NCBI GenBank assembly: GCA_013397435.1
Contig: VZRG01001711.1
Location: forward strand, 92,725-156,724
Source: Erythrocercus mccallii
Lineage: Eukaryota; Chordata; Aves; Passeriformes; Dicruridae
Reading direction: 5' to 3'
DNA length: 64,000 bases
The notes beneath the pieces are model-generated. The model was not told the origin of the DNA, searched no databases, and was given only the letters and a program-made list of their open reading frames with translations. The number at the start of each line of letters is the position of its first letter. Within the stretch, counting starts at the first letter, position 1. Below are positions 14,247 through 27,903 of this stretch, piece by piece. The position numbers and the translations under genes were made by a program.

Positions 14247-14270
14247 CAAAACAAAACAAAACAAAACAAA
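14221..14270. repeat. (ACAAA)10 pentanucleotide microsatellite
   Basis: Ten perfect copies of ACAAA follow an A-run. The tract is uninterrupted and so likely to vary in length between individuals. It creates overlapping spurious frames of poly-CFVLF on the minus strand. Confidence 0.97.
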
Positions 14271-15384
14271 CTAATCTTTTTCTTTTCGGCAAAGAAAGAA
14301 TAAAGAAATGAGGGAGTGGTTAGGAGAGAATTCAGGCAGGGTAGAAACTGTTCGTGATAAACAGCTACTAAGAAAATAAGTGGAAAATGTAAGTGCATAC
14401 AAATGTGGGTGATGACCCACATACTGGAGTGATAGCAGAATTAGCCAATGAATATAATGAACCATGAAAGGAGAAGCTTGGAGACTATGGAGAATTGAGG
14501 AAATTTTTCTAAGCAGGATGAGCAGAAAGCAAATAAAGGCAGCCTGGCTTCTGAAAAGGAGTGATCCTTGGCCTGTAGATGGGGAAATGTCCAAATGTTC
14601 CATGCAATGGCATAACACAGGGAGTTGCTGGGCACAGGCTGAGCTTCCTTGACAATGTCCGGAAAATGTCTTTCTGGGTCCTACCCAGACACATCCTCAC
14701 TGCAAAGTGAGATGGAAGTGATTAGGCAACCGTATCTATTCCTGCTTTCATTAATGCCCTTGCGGAAGATGGGCAGGAGCAGATCCCACGGCAGGAGTGT
14801 GGGCAAGGATACCAGAGAAGCTGTTCCCAGTAAATTTCATTGAGTAACAAAGTGTCATAAGCTGGGTCAGCCTGGAGATCAGTCATGCTGCTGGCAGATG
14901 CCGGAAGCACAGATCTCCAGAAAATGATGCTGGAGGTGTTGATGGCCTCTGGCAACTGAAGGTATCTCTGCTGACTGGCCAGCAGTCACGCTGCCTGTGA
15001 GACAGACCTCTCTCATCTCTCTCCCTCCTCACATCCTACCAGGTAGCTGTGGACTGACCCCAAAACTTGCTCTACGGCAAGGAGTAAACAACTTTATAAT
15101 TTCTAATGCTGAAGGGCTGCAGTTTTGGAAAAATTTGCACTTCATACTTGAGGGCAATGAGAAGTATTGCATTTCATGTGATTACTGAAAAACCGAGGAA
15201 GGTGAATTTAGGCAGGGAAAAAGTTTTGTCATTATCCATGATAAAACAGGAGAGATGTTTCACTTGTAGTAGAGAATTAGCTTTGACATTTCAGGGGCTC
15301 AAGTGCCCCAGTGTCAAAATTCTCTCTTCCTTCACAGACCCTTCCACAACTGTGTGGTAGTTTTTACCCCTTGCCTTGGGAGCA

Positions 15385-15530
15385 TGCCATGGACTCAGTG
15401 GATCAACATTCATGAATCATGGCCTTTGATCAACATTCAGAACTTCATTATTTAAACAATGGGAGCTGCGTTTCTATTGGTTTTCCTTTCCATATAGCTT
15501 GAACAGTTGTTGACTCAGTGAAAGCTTTGG
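15385..15530. promoter_or_regulatory. Candidate conserved non-coding element with a 12-bp direct repeat and AP-1 site
   Basis: GATCAACATTCA occurs at 15401-15412 and again at 15428-15439. These are followed by TTATTTAAACAATGG, a reverse CCAAT (ATTGG, near 15476) and a perfect AP-1 core TGACTCA near 15510. No repeat family is recognised. Confidence 0.28.
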
Positions 15531-17324
15531 AAGCTGGGTAGCCATCATCCGAATATATCCCCACAATTTATTCACACTTTGGTATTAACCAGGACCATTC
15601 AGCCAAATTCTGATCTGGCATCAGGAGAAAAAGAAGCTCTCACCCCATCCTTTTTTCCTCATATGTCTGGGCAGCCCTGCAAAAGCACAGGATGGGTTGA
15701 GTGCAGCTTAGATCCTTGCAACACAGGAAGCACTTGTATGGGCTGCTGGCCCCCGTGCAATCAGCTGCTAAGTGGGAATAATACCCTGCACCATTAAACA
15801 ACAACATAAGATGTCCTTTTTCACCAAGGATAGAGCTTCCTATTGAATGGATTTCAGTAGGAAAACCTTTATTTCTACATATACCCCTGCCAAAATTATT
15901 CTGTAAACAGAGCTCCAAGAGCAGCTCCTTTGTCACTTCAACGTCTGGGGTTGAGCTAGATCATTGAGGACTATGGGAAAGACCATATATATTTAGAAAG
16001 ACAATGTTCCATTCCACGTGCCATAGGGATCAGGAAAATATTTGCCTGACTGTCTGCTTTCCCAGGAAGCTCTGAAGATGTTTGCTGTTTGTCCAAGGAA
16101 AAAGATGCCAGAATCTCTTTAAGGAGAAAAGAAACTCAATGGCAAATATATTTCACCCTGCAGTGTCTGAATCCACAGAGAAACTCTTGCTGGTAGGAAA
16201 AGTTATAAAAAAGAGAGGAGAAATCCCAGAAAAGGCAAAATTCTCAAACACAGTCTCACTCAGAAAGTGGTTATGTGAGAGCAAAGAGATATGTTATATT
16301 CTTATAGTGCAAACCACTGCTGCTCAGTGGAGATTCATCCATCAATACCAGAAGAGAAGCTGGCCTATGGCTCTTTGCTGGTTTGCCAGACTTTTATTAA
16401 ATGCACAAGAATGCCAAGTCTGTAATGTTTAAAAGTGAATTTATTTAACAATGAACTCTTTGAAAAGGGAGTCCCAGATGTGTAATTAATAATGAATCAG
16501 TAATGTGAAATCTGATCCAAAGCCTACTGAAGCTGATAGACAGACTCTGACTTCAAGGAGTTCTGGATAAGGCTCTCATTAGGCAAAAGGAAAAAAAAAT
16601 TAAAAGCCGAGCCAGCTAGTTGGCTAAAAAAATATTATAGCTTGCATTCTGTGCTAAACAGAGACATACAATAATCTGCACTGCACATAAATCCCTTCTC
16701 TGCTGACAGGGGACTCACACATTTCTGTGTCTGAAGCTGAACTTGAAATCTAGGAGATAAAATAAAATAAAAAAAAGCTGTGAGAGAGAGTCCCAAAAGG
16801 AAAACCTCCAGCGGTTTGAACCACAGCTCATTTCCTCTTGGCATGGACGAGGAGATAGCTGTCAGATATGTGTCATCTGGAGGCAGCAGATGCTGCTGTT
16901 CCCTGCGTGCCGAGGCCGTGCCCCTCGTCCCCCCTCCCTGCTCCAGCCTGAGCACCCACCTCTGCTCGGCCTGGCCTGGCTCTCCCTCAGCTCCACACAA
17001 GGCACAGCACCGGGATTATCAGCCTGGAATTCCTGCCAAGCCCAGCAGAGCATGGTGTCCAAAGGGGGATATGCAGCTTGTCTTCCATCAGTGCAACTTA
17101 ATTCAATTTGTCAGGGATGCAGACGGTTTGGGTGAGCCTGATCCGATCGCCACCATCCCGGCACTGGCCAAATTGGGCCAAACTGAGATGGGGTTCTGGC
17201 AGCCTCTGCTTTTCATTTGCCTTTCAGAATGACTGTAATGGGGAGGTGGAGATGTTTGTTGATGAACAATTTCGTCGTTCTGTATCTTTTAAGGGACACA
17301 TAAAGTGCACATATTAAGTCATCC

Positions 17325-17560
17325 CCTTGAGTCAAATATTTTTAAGTACAGTAACACAGCTCATTTTTAAGTAATCAAATAATAATTAAAAATAATCGTC
17401 TCTCATTTCTGCTGAAGAACGAATGCATCTACATTGAATTTGCTTCTTTAATAGCAAATTGTAACTCAATCTAAATGTAAATTCCTGGAGAATCTGCTAT
17501 CTAATTCTCATTATTTCCACTTGCTTAATGCAATTAGAAACATCTGTCACTGATCAACTG
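17325..17560. promoter_or_regulatory. Candidate conserved non-coding element, very TAAT-rich
   Basis: About 235 bp of AT-rich but non-repetitive sequence with many homeodomain cores (ATCAAATAATAATTAAAAATAA, split by CGTC; TTTAATAGCAAATTG; CTAATTCTCATTATTTCC; GCTTAATGCAATTAG). The complexity and motif density are what ultraconserved-type enhancers look like. Unverified. Confidence 0.35.
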
Positions 17561-20500
17561 TCCACACAGTGAAAACAAATAATAATTCATGGTCTCTGCC
17601 TTCATAGTGTTTTTCAGGGAATGGACTGCTTTAGAACCAGTTGCTGGAGCCCAAGAGCTAGAGCTGTGCAAAATGCCTGTGACAAGCTCTGAATCACAGT
17701 AAATGTGCCTGACCATCAGTGTCTCTGTAGCTCAGTGACATTTGCTGAATAATTCGACAAATTCCCAGATACATATAAAAGTCACCATCCTGCCTTCTGG
17801 AAATACTTGGCTCTGGGGTACCCATTCTCAGGAATATATGATGTGCTTCCAGGGGTAGACCTCACCCCCTTATCCCAAAGCCTGGACCCAAAGTCATGGT
17901 GGAGCATGCAGATGCAGCTTTGGTTGTTGAAGGAGAGTCAAAAGGCCTGTGAAAGGGACGTGAGTGCAGGGAAGAAAGACAATGGAGTTACTGGAGCTTA
18001 TCCCAGCTGCTGTCTGTGTTCCCAGTTTATCTGCCTGAGACAAGAGTGGGGGGAAACAGCAGAGTGAGAAGCCATCAGAAATGGGCATCCAGTCCCCATG
18101 AGATGAACCAGGTCAGGGGCATGAATGGTGCTTCCTCCTCTTTAAAGCACCTTAGTACAAATAAACTCTCTGGTTGCTCAAAAGACAATAAAAATGAAAA
18201 GAGAAGATGCAGTTTAGAAGAACTGAACATCATGAAATAGGTTTGTTCATCCCCTGTCCAGTAGAGATAGGGATGAAGAAGGAGTAAAGGCAGAGTACAA
18301 GTGGAAAGGCATTTTAATCAGGCATCTACTGCTGAAATGTCCTCAAAAGACAGAACAAAATTAATCCAAAAACTAGTCTTTCTGGTAATCAAGAAATTCC
18401 ACAAGCCAATGCCACAGCCAAACAGCCTTTTTACCTTCGAGCTGCTGAGCAGCTGGAGGCTTGTCCCATGCAATGGTCTGGCTGCCATGTGGGGCTGATG
18501 CGTGGATGCTGGGATAAAAACAACAAACAATAACCAAGAAAAAGAAATCTAATAAATATTAGAGGGACTGGGGAAACATGAGCAATGGCCTTGCCCACAT
18601 CTCCATGTGGGTCAGAACAACTCTACGCATTAAGTGGTCATCCTGGCTTCAAAGTGAGGATGGGAAATGAAGTGAAAATGGCTTGGCTGGTTTGGTTTAT
18701 TTTACTCTTAAAAAGGGCAGATACAAATCTCTTTACTTCAGTCCTTTTCCAGGAGACAACTTAGAGATATTACAAGATCCACTATGACAAGCTGAAGTCT
18801 CCAGCACTATCTGGGCTGCCAAACCAGGAGGGCCAGGATGAGCTGGAAGTTGTTGGCCTGTTCACGACCTCATCAGGTCACGTTTAGTCACCACTGCATC
18901 TCCTGCTGCAACCTCCCTGATTCCTCCATCCTGCACTGTAACACCAGGGTTATACACCCAGCAATGAGCCTGTGGTACCTCTGCAGCTTGGCAGTTTGAT
19001 CCCAGTGGCCCAAAATGTACCTGTGCCTGTGTGAGGGTGAGGGGATGCCTGTACTACTCAGTCTGTGTTATTCCAGGGCATGAAGAGGATGGTGGCTCCT
19101 GAGGGCAGATGTGACAGGGACCAGGCTGCAGTGTGAGTCTGCTGCCTGGTTGGACAGCAGGGCACAGGAGGCTGAAGACTGTCAGCACAGAGGAGGGAAG
19201 ACTCCTCACCAGGATAGAGATAAATCACGAAACCAAAATCTGTATTATTAATCAATTTTCCCAAAGATAAAACTCTTCCACAGCTGGCATGTTTTGCTAG
19301 CTTTACCTCCAAGCATCTGGTTTGACCTGCTACCAAGATAGCTTCAAAGTCAGAGCAGAGATTGAAGCTTCCTCCCAAGGCAGATTTAGAATTGTGCTTC
19401 TTCCTCCCCAAATATGGGCAGTTTCCCAGCAAAGGTAATAACAGGAGAGTTTTTGTTCAAATACAATTGTAATGAGCCTTGTCTGAGTGCAGAGAGATGG
19501 GAAAGTAAAAGATATCCTAGCTGTATTAACAACCTCTCATCCAAAAGAATTGCCTCTTTGGGAGAGGTCAGGGCAGGAATGCAACGGGAGAATGGGTACA
19601 TCTTGTTGCTTATGATGAGCTAATGCAGGTTTTTTTTAAAGCATGACCTAATTATAAGCCAAGACCCATCTCCTCTGTCCTGAAAATTAGAAAAGCTGAT
19701 GGTTTTTCTGATGATATCCAGTATTATGGCCGACACAAGTGCCACAGGCAGCCTTTCTGTGCTCGCAGTGACTGCCTTACTCCTCCTCCAGGCACCCAAC
19801 TCAGGCTGTGCTGCTGTCAGCAAGCTACTGGGGAGGAGGGGAACCAAATAATCCACCAAAGAGAAAGACAAATCCATTTTGACTTCACAGAGCCCAAAGC
19901 TTCCCCATAAGTAGGCACTTCTCCAAAATACAGAAAGGGCCAACGAGCCACACACTGGGAATACGGCAAGGGTTGGGGGTTGGAGATTTGCTCTATCACT
20001 TGAGGATGGCATTTGCATCATTTCCAGAGAGAATGGTCCTAAACAACACCTGCACAAAAGCAGAGGGAATGGATTGGGACTGTAAAGGGAGAGGTGGGGC
20101 AAGCAGGGCTGGGGAACACTCAGGTCTCCTTCAGGAAGGGCAGCATGGTCTCCTTGCACGCCTGTGCTGCCCATTCCAAACCTCCTGCCCCCTTTGTGTG
20201 GTTGCAGGTGTTTCTTTTCCCTCCTGTGCCACAGGTACTGGGCTGAACTAGCCCCAGTAGCCTTTGCTGGTAGCATCATGGTACCAGACTCAGCTCCTCT
20301 TTGCTTTGCTCGCTGTCATTGCCAGGTGTGATGCTCAAACCTGTGTCTGTGCAAGCGCAGGTGAGCTGCTCTAAACCACCTGGCCTGAATCCATTGCTGC
20401 AGGCAAACTGTTCCCACCTGACACTATGCAGCCATGGCCAGCTGCTGCTTTGGGTTACCTGCAGCAAGGGAAAGGAAAAGGAAATAATTTCCCAGTGAGA

Positions 20501-22039
20501 CAGTTAAGACCCTTTTTGCTCATTATGTGCAATGCCCCTGAGCCCAGGAGCCCCACTTGTGGCCAAAGCTCTCACTGTGTCATGCTGAAGGAATTGCCTT
20601 TTGGTTGAAAGTTGAGATCTTTTTGTCTAAGTTGTGTCCACTGAGGCTGAAAAGGAAAGGGTATAGAAACCAATTTTCTATAAGCTGAGTAATGCAGCTT
20701 AGACAATCAAGCTGCTTGCCCATTCACTATCATCCTAGTATTTGTACTACACAGCCTGATGGCAGCAATAAGGGGAAATGTCCCATCCGGAAATGCTAGC
20801 TCCAAGTGGAAATGTACCTTTTTTACCTTTGCACAAAAGCAAATCTGCTCTGCTGCCTCGTTCATCATTTCTCCTGAGCTACACTCCTCTAGACTGTTCA
20901 ATATCTCCTGGAATCATCTCCAGTACATCTGTTAATATTTTTCAAAATTGCTTGCTCAGACCATGCTATAAAAAATAATTTTCTATTTCCAGTATCTTCC
21001 AGGAGGCAGCTTCCACTCTGTGCCACATTTAGCACTTTCTCAGCTGAATTTACTACTTGGGTTTCTTGTCCAGCCAGGAGGATGTGAAAAGAGGAGCTGG
21101 AGGCAGAACAGGACTGATATAACCACACACAACCACCCACAGTGTGAACACCTATGAGAGAGCTGATTGCAGAGAGTCTTTTTGCAGTTGAGGAAAGGGG
21201 CACAACTCATTTCAGATGATCCCTTTTAGGATGAGCTCAGCTGTGCCCTACAAGTGCCCTCCTTGCTCCACCAGCTCTAAAAGCATGGCTCAGGCACAAA
21301 CACCCACACTGTTTGTGCCTTAAGTTAAAAGAGGTGAATCTCACCACTGCCTGCTGTGGAACACATCAGACAAGCCAGGGCTGGAGGTGAGGGATGGGAT
21401 GTGGCACCAACACAATGGCTACTTCACCATGAAGGAGCAGCAGCAGAGAGCAGGAGGAGCTCTGTGAATTTCAGCCTCATCATCCTGCTGCTAAACCTCA
21501 TTTACTTCCACTGTTGAGCTTGTTGGTGCCTCACAGCTGAGCAGATCCTGCACTTGCTCCTGGGTGGGGGAAGCAAGGCTGGAGGACCTTGGTTTGTGCA
21601 TAGCTGGAGCAGCACCTCGTGGGATACAATGACATATTTCACAGCCACTGTTGGACACTGGCAGGTTGGTCTAGGCTGAACAAAAGGTCCACTGAAGCCA
21701 TGGAGCAGCTGAGCCTGGCAGAAACAATAGTGAATTTTTGAATTTCTCCCAAGTAACTGTGAGTGAGATGTTTTCTCTGTAACGGACCCATTAGATGCTG
21801 GATGTGCCATTCCTGTATTGGTGTATATGGTGTGAGATCAGCAGGACAATTAAAATTGCTGATGCTCTGCAAAACTTCAGGAGTTACCTCACAGGAAAGG
21901 AAATAGCTTTCTTCCTTCATCAGATGTTTCAGTGGGATTTTCATCAGCCCCCCCGCCCCCGTAAGTTTGAAAAGTTCCAGGTGTGCTCAAAATTAAGGGC
22001 TTTTGACAAATTTTAGCATAAGCAATTCAAATAATACCG

Positions 22040-22300
22040 ACTATCTTTGCCCCCATTTAACCAGCTGTAAAGAACATCCAGCTCTCAGCATATGCAGTAT
22101 GAATAAACATGTGTCTTCAGCTTATCTCTCTCCTGACAGCTCCTGGATAGCTCCCCAGCCTGTATTAGTTTAAATGCAATTTATTCTGGAAGACTGATAA
22201 TAGGGGTATTGATTATGCAGGCCTTTGGAAATCACACCCTCATTTCACTCTGTGGAGGGCAATGACTGCCATTCCCAGTTCATTTTCTTATGAGGCTGTA
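22040..22300. promoter_or_regulatory. Candidate conserved non-coding element
   Basis: Unique sequence containing CAGCATATGCAGTATGAATA, AGTTTAAATGCAATTTATTC and GACTGATAATAGGGGTATTG. POU, homeodomain and GATA-like cores are clustered and no repeat ancestry is visible. Regulatory function is inferred from composition. Confidence 0.25.
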
Positions 22301-25300
22301 AGTACTTTGCTGAGGGAGTCTTTCTCCTGAGGCTCCTGACGTGGCTGCTGGCAGACGTGCAGGGTTCAGTTACAGGGGTCCTAGGGCACACCTAGGGGGA
22401 AACCAGCTCTCAGCGTTGTTCAGAAGCCATCAGGCAGCTTAGAACAAGGGGAATGTGCAGCACTGCTGTACCAGGGAAGCAGCCCCCCCTCCAATTAACT
22501 TCCTCAAGACACAGAAGTACCTCTGCTCTTGGCAAGGTCAGTCCTGACCCAACACATTCTCAGGGGACACCTTGCTCCCAGTGGCTCTTGCCCCCTGCCT
22601 CCACCTGTCCCATCTTCTTCCCATCCCATCCCATGGGATGCTCCTCCCATGCCTATGCTGAGGAACAAATCTGGACGGGCTGAACTATCCCTGCTGGGTT
22701 TCATTAATTTCCAGTCTTGCCTTTCCCAGACACAGCTTTGCTTTCTCTAGAGCTGCTTGACCAGATTGACCTTCGGTGCACGGCAGATCCCCTTGGAGGC
22801 TCTCCATGTTCCCTGTCTGTTTGGGCTCGCTGTTGATCCCTGCCTGCAGCTGTGCACCCTACTTGACCTCTTCAAATCCTGCTCCCTGTGACCCTCACTG
22901 ATGTGCACGACCTACCAGATTGCTCTGCACAGCCTGCCTTGCTGGAATGTTCTCCTCTGGCAGCTCCATCCCTCGAGTGCCATCTGTAGCACAGGGGCTA
23001 TGTCCATTCTCATCCACGGTGAGCTCTGGAGAGCCTGGAGCATCCAGCACACCTGGGAGCTGCTGAGCCTGGACCAGCACAAGCACCAGTCCGTTGTTCT
23101 TAATGGAGCCAAGCCAGAGTGCACAGCAGAGGCTCTTCACCCCTAGTTTCTGAGCCTGGCTCAGGACTTCCCTCTGAGATGCCAATTCCACCTCCTGTCC
23201 TAAATCTTTTCAGTTCTGCCCTCATAATCAAGGGCACTTTCTGCCTGCACTACCCTGCCTGACATCCCTCTGGCTCTTAAGCTGGACTCCCCAGCTCTTC
23301 ACATGCAATTTCTTTATTTTCTGCCCCTGTTCTCTTCTATTTCCATTTCCCAGAAAACACTCTCCCCTTTAGGCTTGACCTCTATGGACTTCTGGGTTCA
23401 CTGGAGCCTAAGCTGAGAACTGAACCCCTGAGACACAGCCCTCCAGTCTGACACCTGAAGTTCTGTCAGCCACGGATGGCAGTGGTGGATGCTTTATGAG
23501 AGAATTAGAGAGGCTCTGCAGAGAAGTTCAACAGAGGCACACCTTGGAGGCTGGGATTTGGGAGCACACTTGGCTCTCCTGGTCCATTTTTCATTTATCC
23601 ATTTACCTGGTCTAAGACAACATCTAGGTATTGTACAGCAACTGTGTCTGCAGGACATGCTGACTGGCAATGCTCCCAGCACCACATTCACCCTGGAGCA
23701 ATGCCAAATGTAACTTTTTTGGTAAACAGACAACTTTTCAGCAGAAAAGCTCCTAGCTCATAGTTCACTGGTTGCTCAGTGAGAGCACAGATATAAATTG
23801 CCAGTCTGGGGTCCCACCTCCCTTTTGGTACAGCAATCTCTCCTCCATCTCTCCCCATCCCATGGTGATCAAGCCCAGCCATATATTTGCAGTTTGCAGC
23901 TGTGCTCAAAATGATCAGAAGTTTCAAACAGGAACCTAGGAGGCACACAAAGGCCAGGATAAGTCTTTCCTGTCAAGAGAGTGGCTTCACACTCCTCATC
24001 TGCCCTGAGTCACGGGCTATGAAGGGGCAATTGTGTGCTTTGTCCCAGTGATGTAAATCCCACTTCAGACACTGCTTGGCAGGATCCTTCCGAGTTGATA
24101 CAAAGCTTTGGACTACCATCATTTTGAATGTCAAAGATGTTAAAACATCCCATTTGCAATTTAGCAAATACTTGCTGAGCTGGACTACAGTCTCACTCTT
24201 GCTATAGTAAATCAGGATTTGTTTCTGAAAGAAACCAGAGTCCTAACACTGCAACTTGTGAAAATAAAGCCTGCTTTCTAGAAGGCATATTTGAGCCCCC
24301 TTCAGCTCAAACTCATTTTAAATTATGATCCAAATTAAATGTTTTCACATTTTCTCATTGTGAGGGACTGGTCCCTGCCAGAGTTTTAGTAGAAAACTCC
24401 ACTCAAGTTCAGCCTGGCCTCTAGTTATTTGTCTGCCCTACAGAAAACATGCTCTTTTTTTGTAGAGGAGCAGCAAACCACCCCACAACCTTCAGAGCCA
24501 CTCAGAGGACAGTTATCAAGTCACTTCTGAGCCCTTGTACAAAGTCAAACGAACATTTTTCAGCTGCTTCACTGCAGGCATGGAGAGGCTGGGTGGGAAG
24601 ATGGGATGCAAGGGTCCCTCCTCAGGCACTCCAAGGGCATCCTCGAGCCCATTCCAGCCCTTCATGCCCAGTAGGATATGCCCTATAGATAACTCCAAGA
24701 ATATATTCACTGGGCAGCTCCTGCAAGGGTGTAGGGAGGGCAGTGGCACTGGCAGGGCCCGAGCTCGCTCCCAGCCCAGCACTGGCTGCCACTGCCTTCC
24801 ACAGGGATGGTTAAAAATGCCTTTGGAGCAGAGCCTGGTGCTCTGCAGGGACCAGAGCTGCCTCTCCCACATGGCAAGGACAGCTACTGGCACCCAAACA
24901 TCTCCATTTACGGTAAGGGCCGCGCAGCTGCATTTCTGCATCAACCCTGGAGCTGACGTTTCCAAATGGATCCCCAGCTTTGGCAGTGGAGCAGGGCTGG
25001 ACCCCATTCTTCTGCAATTATTGTGGCTTCCCCGAGAGACTGAGGCGGTCCCGGGGCTTGTTTATCCCACACCGAGGATGGGATATATTGCTGGTCCCCA
25101 TGCAAAACCTGTATCCAAAGTTAGGCAGCTTCTCCCAATGTAGGCAGGTGCCAGCCTCAGCACCACCTAAAGGGGAACCTTGGCAGGTTTTCCATCATGC
25201 CAGCCCAGGTAACCACCCTGCTCATTGGCATAGAGAAGTGACGAAGTAAGAAAACGTTAGTAAAACCCCATGGATTGCAATTTCTTGATCACAAGCAGTA

Positions 25301-27550
25301 CTGAAAATACTACAAAAACTACAACAGATTCCTGGGAGGAGAGCAGACTATTTTATTTCTCCCTCCAGCCATAATTAGTGGAGCTGTTGCTGTCAAAAGG
25401 TGCCATTGCTTCCCCAGGACAGTGAGCCTCCGGCTGGTGCCAGTGAGGCTAATCCCAGAGGAGTGAGGGATACCAGTGTGCTCCAAACTGAGCATCTCCA
25501 CTGGGATAGCCCTGCTGGTGACAGCCATCCATGTGGCAGTGAGTCAGCAGCCCACAGGGCACTTTGCCAGCCTGGTGCTGGCTCACAGCTCCAGTGCCTC
25601 CCCGTCTGGCTTGGGGGCGGTTCCTGGGGATGAGATGCTGCTCCATGGCAGGCACACTGCAAACAAATCCCGGGCTTCTAAAAGACTCCTCACTCCCTCA
25701 AAGCAGAGCTGGTTTTGAGCAAGGCAAAAAGGGATGCTCAGTGCATCCTGTTAATTTTGGCTGCGCATGTACACGTATCACTGCTAATGTGTTTCTGGCT
25801 GCACCTGCATGGCAGCTGGGAGATAGAAAAGCTGCAAGAAGAGTTACTCAAGAAGTGTCAACATGGGCATATAGGTGGGTTAATTACCAAAATACTTATG
25901 GGTTGTGCTGACCTCCCTGTTTCTCCCTGGCTCTTCCAAGTCAGGCTAAGTGCTTCCTGGGAAGAAGGTTAGAAACAAATTGCCCAGTTATTTCCTACAA
26001 TCAAATTGCAGAGCTTTCAGACCCCACAGACAGCTCTGCTATGAGCCTCGGATGGGCTCCATTTCTGCAATAGCTCCTCCAGAGAGAAAGATTTAGGAGG
26101 CTTAACACTTTCGGATGACAGTTGCCTGAGCTGCTGTCAGATAACAGGCACCGCCAGCCCGTGCAGGAGCCGCAATCAAGCCAGGCTGCCTGATTCAGCC
26201 ATCCCAGAAAAAAAGACATGTTTATAAAACCCCCATGAAAAGGAATGAATTGCCAATTACGCAAAAGTCTTTAAATAAAGCAACACAAACCTTTCATGTG
26301 CAGCAGACAAATGATACATGGTCACTGGGAAATAATATAACAGATAGGGAGGCTGTGAGTGGGGAATGGAGGAAATCCATTTTCCAGAAGTAGGAAAATG
26401 GACTTGCTCGCTGAAAAAGATTAGTTGGATAAAGCCAAATGCTTTTTAAAAAAAGACTGTGCTAGAAACTAAACATGCATCAAACAGAAACAGGAAAAAA
26501 ATCCTCAGACTGTAAGATCCAAGAAGCCATACTCGGCTCCTGCTCAGAAAGAAAAAACTGTCAAAAAAACCATGCTGTGTAAACTTGCCACACACCCCAG
26601 ATCTTCAACAGGCATTTATCAAATGAAACACACACCAAATGCAACTCTTCTGCCTAATCCCAAGTCAAACAGCCTTTGAGTTTCAGACCCTCAGGAAGAG
26701 ATTTCCATATGATCCTCCTCTGTCTCTGTTTATGATTAGCCCTTCTAAATTTCAGCATTTATCTGACAAAACACATTGGGAAGGGTTTTCTTTTATCTGC
26801 AAAGCCTGTGTTTCTGTTTTCCTTAGCCACTGCTGCACCACTCTGCAGCTGCTTGACTTGGGAGGACAAGACTTCAGTCAAGACCCTTTGTCTGAGTAAA
26901 GCCAGGATCTCTTTCCTGATGATGGTAACCCCAAGCCCTTGCATTATGTGCCAACACTGAAGCAAGCCAACATTCACAGAAGGGGTTATAAATGCTGCCT
27001 CTGAGCCAAAATCTCACTTTTGGGGTACGGTAATGCAAATAAAACCTATATGCCTGGTGGGTTTCACTGGCAATAGCTGTGTGGCCTGTCAGAGCAGTTT
27101 TTGCAGTTTTGGGAGAAGATTTGTGGTGTTGAAATGTTTCAGTCTGGCCTGTCAGAGGTGTCACACTGAGCCACTGCTGACTCCTGCGAGCAGAAGCACC
27201 AATTCCATTCCCTATCCTCCTGCAGCCCGGGTTATGGTCCTCATTACTCACCAATTGATATGTTTCAAATGACATATCCATAAACCCCTTAGTCTGATCA
27301 CAGCTAATTCACAGACAGAAATGGAGTATATTTGCATAACACACTGCTTTTTGCAAACACCCTGATTGTTCCCAGATGCATCTGGTTTTGCCCAGCAGCA
27401 CTTCAGGCAGGATAGGAAATAATTTCTGCTCCCCAGAGTCACTGGCCAAAGCTGTTTCAAGCCCTCCTGCATCCCTTTGAGGGAGCTGTACTCAGCTCTC
27501 TCCCTCAATCAGACCCCGCTTCTTCTGCTGTTTTTTTTTTTTTCTACACC

Positions 27551-27903
27551 AAAAAGGAGTACCCCAAAGATGATCAGAGGGCTGAAGCACCATGGAGAAA
27601 AGAGGAGAGAGCTGGGGTTGTTCAGCCTGGAAAAGAGAAGGCTCCAGAGAGACCCCACTGTAGCCTTTCAGTACTTAATGGAGTCTTATTAAAAAGAGGG
27701 AGGGTTACTTTTTCCATGGGCAGATAGAGATGGGAAAAGGGGGCACTGTTTTAAACTAAAAAAAGACAGGGATTTAGATTAGGTGTCAGGAAGAAATTCT
27801 TAACTCAGTTCTAGTGAAAGGTAGAATGGCAGGAGGAGTGAACCTAGATGGTCTTTAAGATCCCTTCCAGCCCAAACCTTTCTGTGATTCTGTCGTTCTA
27901 TGA
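27551..27903 (+). mobile_element. CR1 LINE 3' end with octamer tail
   Basis: Plus orientation, antisense to FRMD4A. It contains the end of ORF2 (frame decoding RELGLFSLEKRRLQRD then AFQYL before a stop), the 3' UTR with GATTTAGATTAGGTGTCAGG, and the terminal GATTCTGTCGTTCTATG octamers. Compared with the CR1 consensus I recall, the segment between the AGGAAGAAATTCTT motif and the GATGGTCTTTAAGATCCCTT motif is shortened, so an internal deletion is likely. A T13 run (27531-27543) lies just to its left. Confidence 0.92.

Noticed and set aside
14043..14422. Repeated CFVLF-type minus-strand frames
   Set aside because: Translations of the ACAAA microsatellite in several frames.
19620..20279. 219-codon minus-strand frame
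   Set aside because: No known domain, Ser/Leu/Pro-rich chance composition, and it is inside the FRMD4A intron.
22700..23480. Pyrimidine-rich stretch suspected of being an old LTR or unknown repeat
   Set aside because: No terminal repeats, primer-binding site, polypurine tract or coding remnant could be identified.
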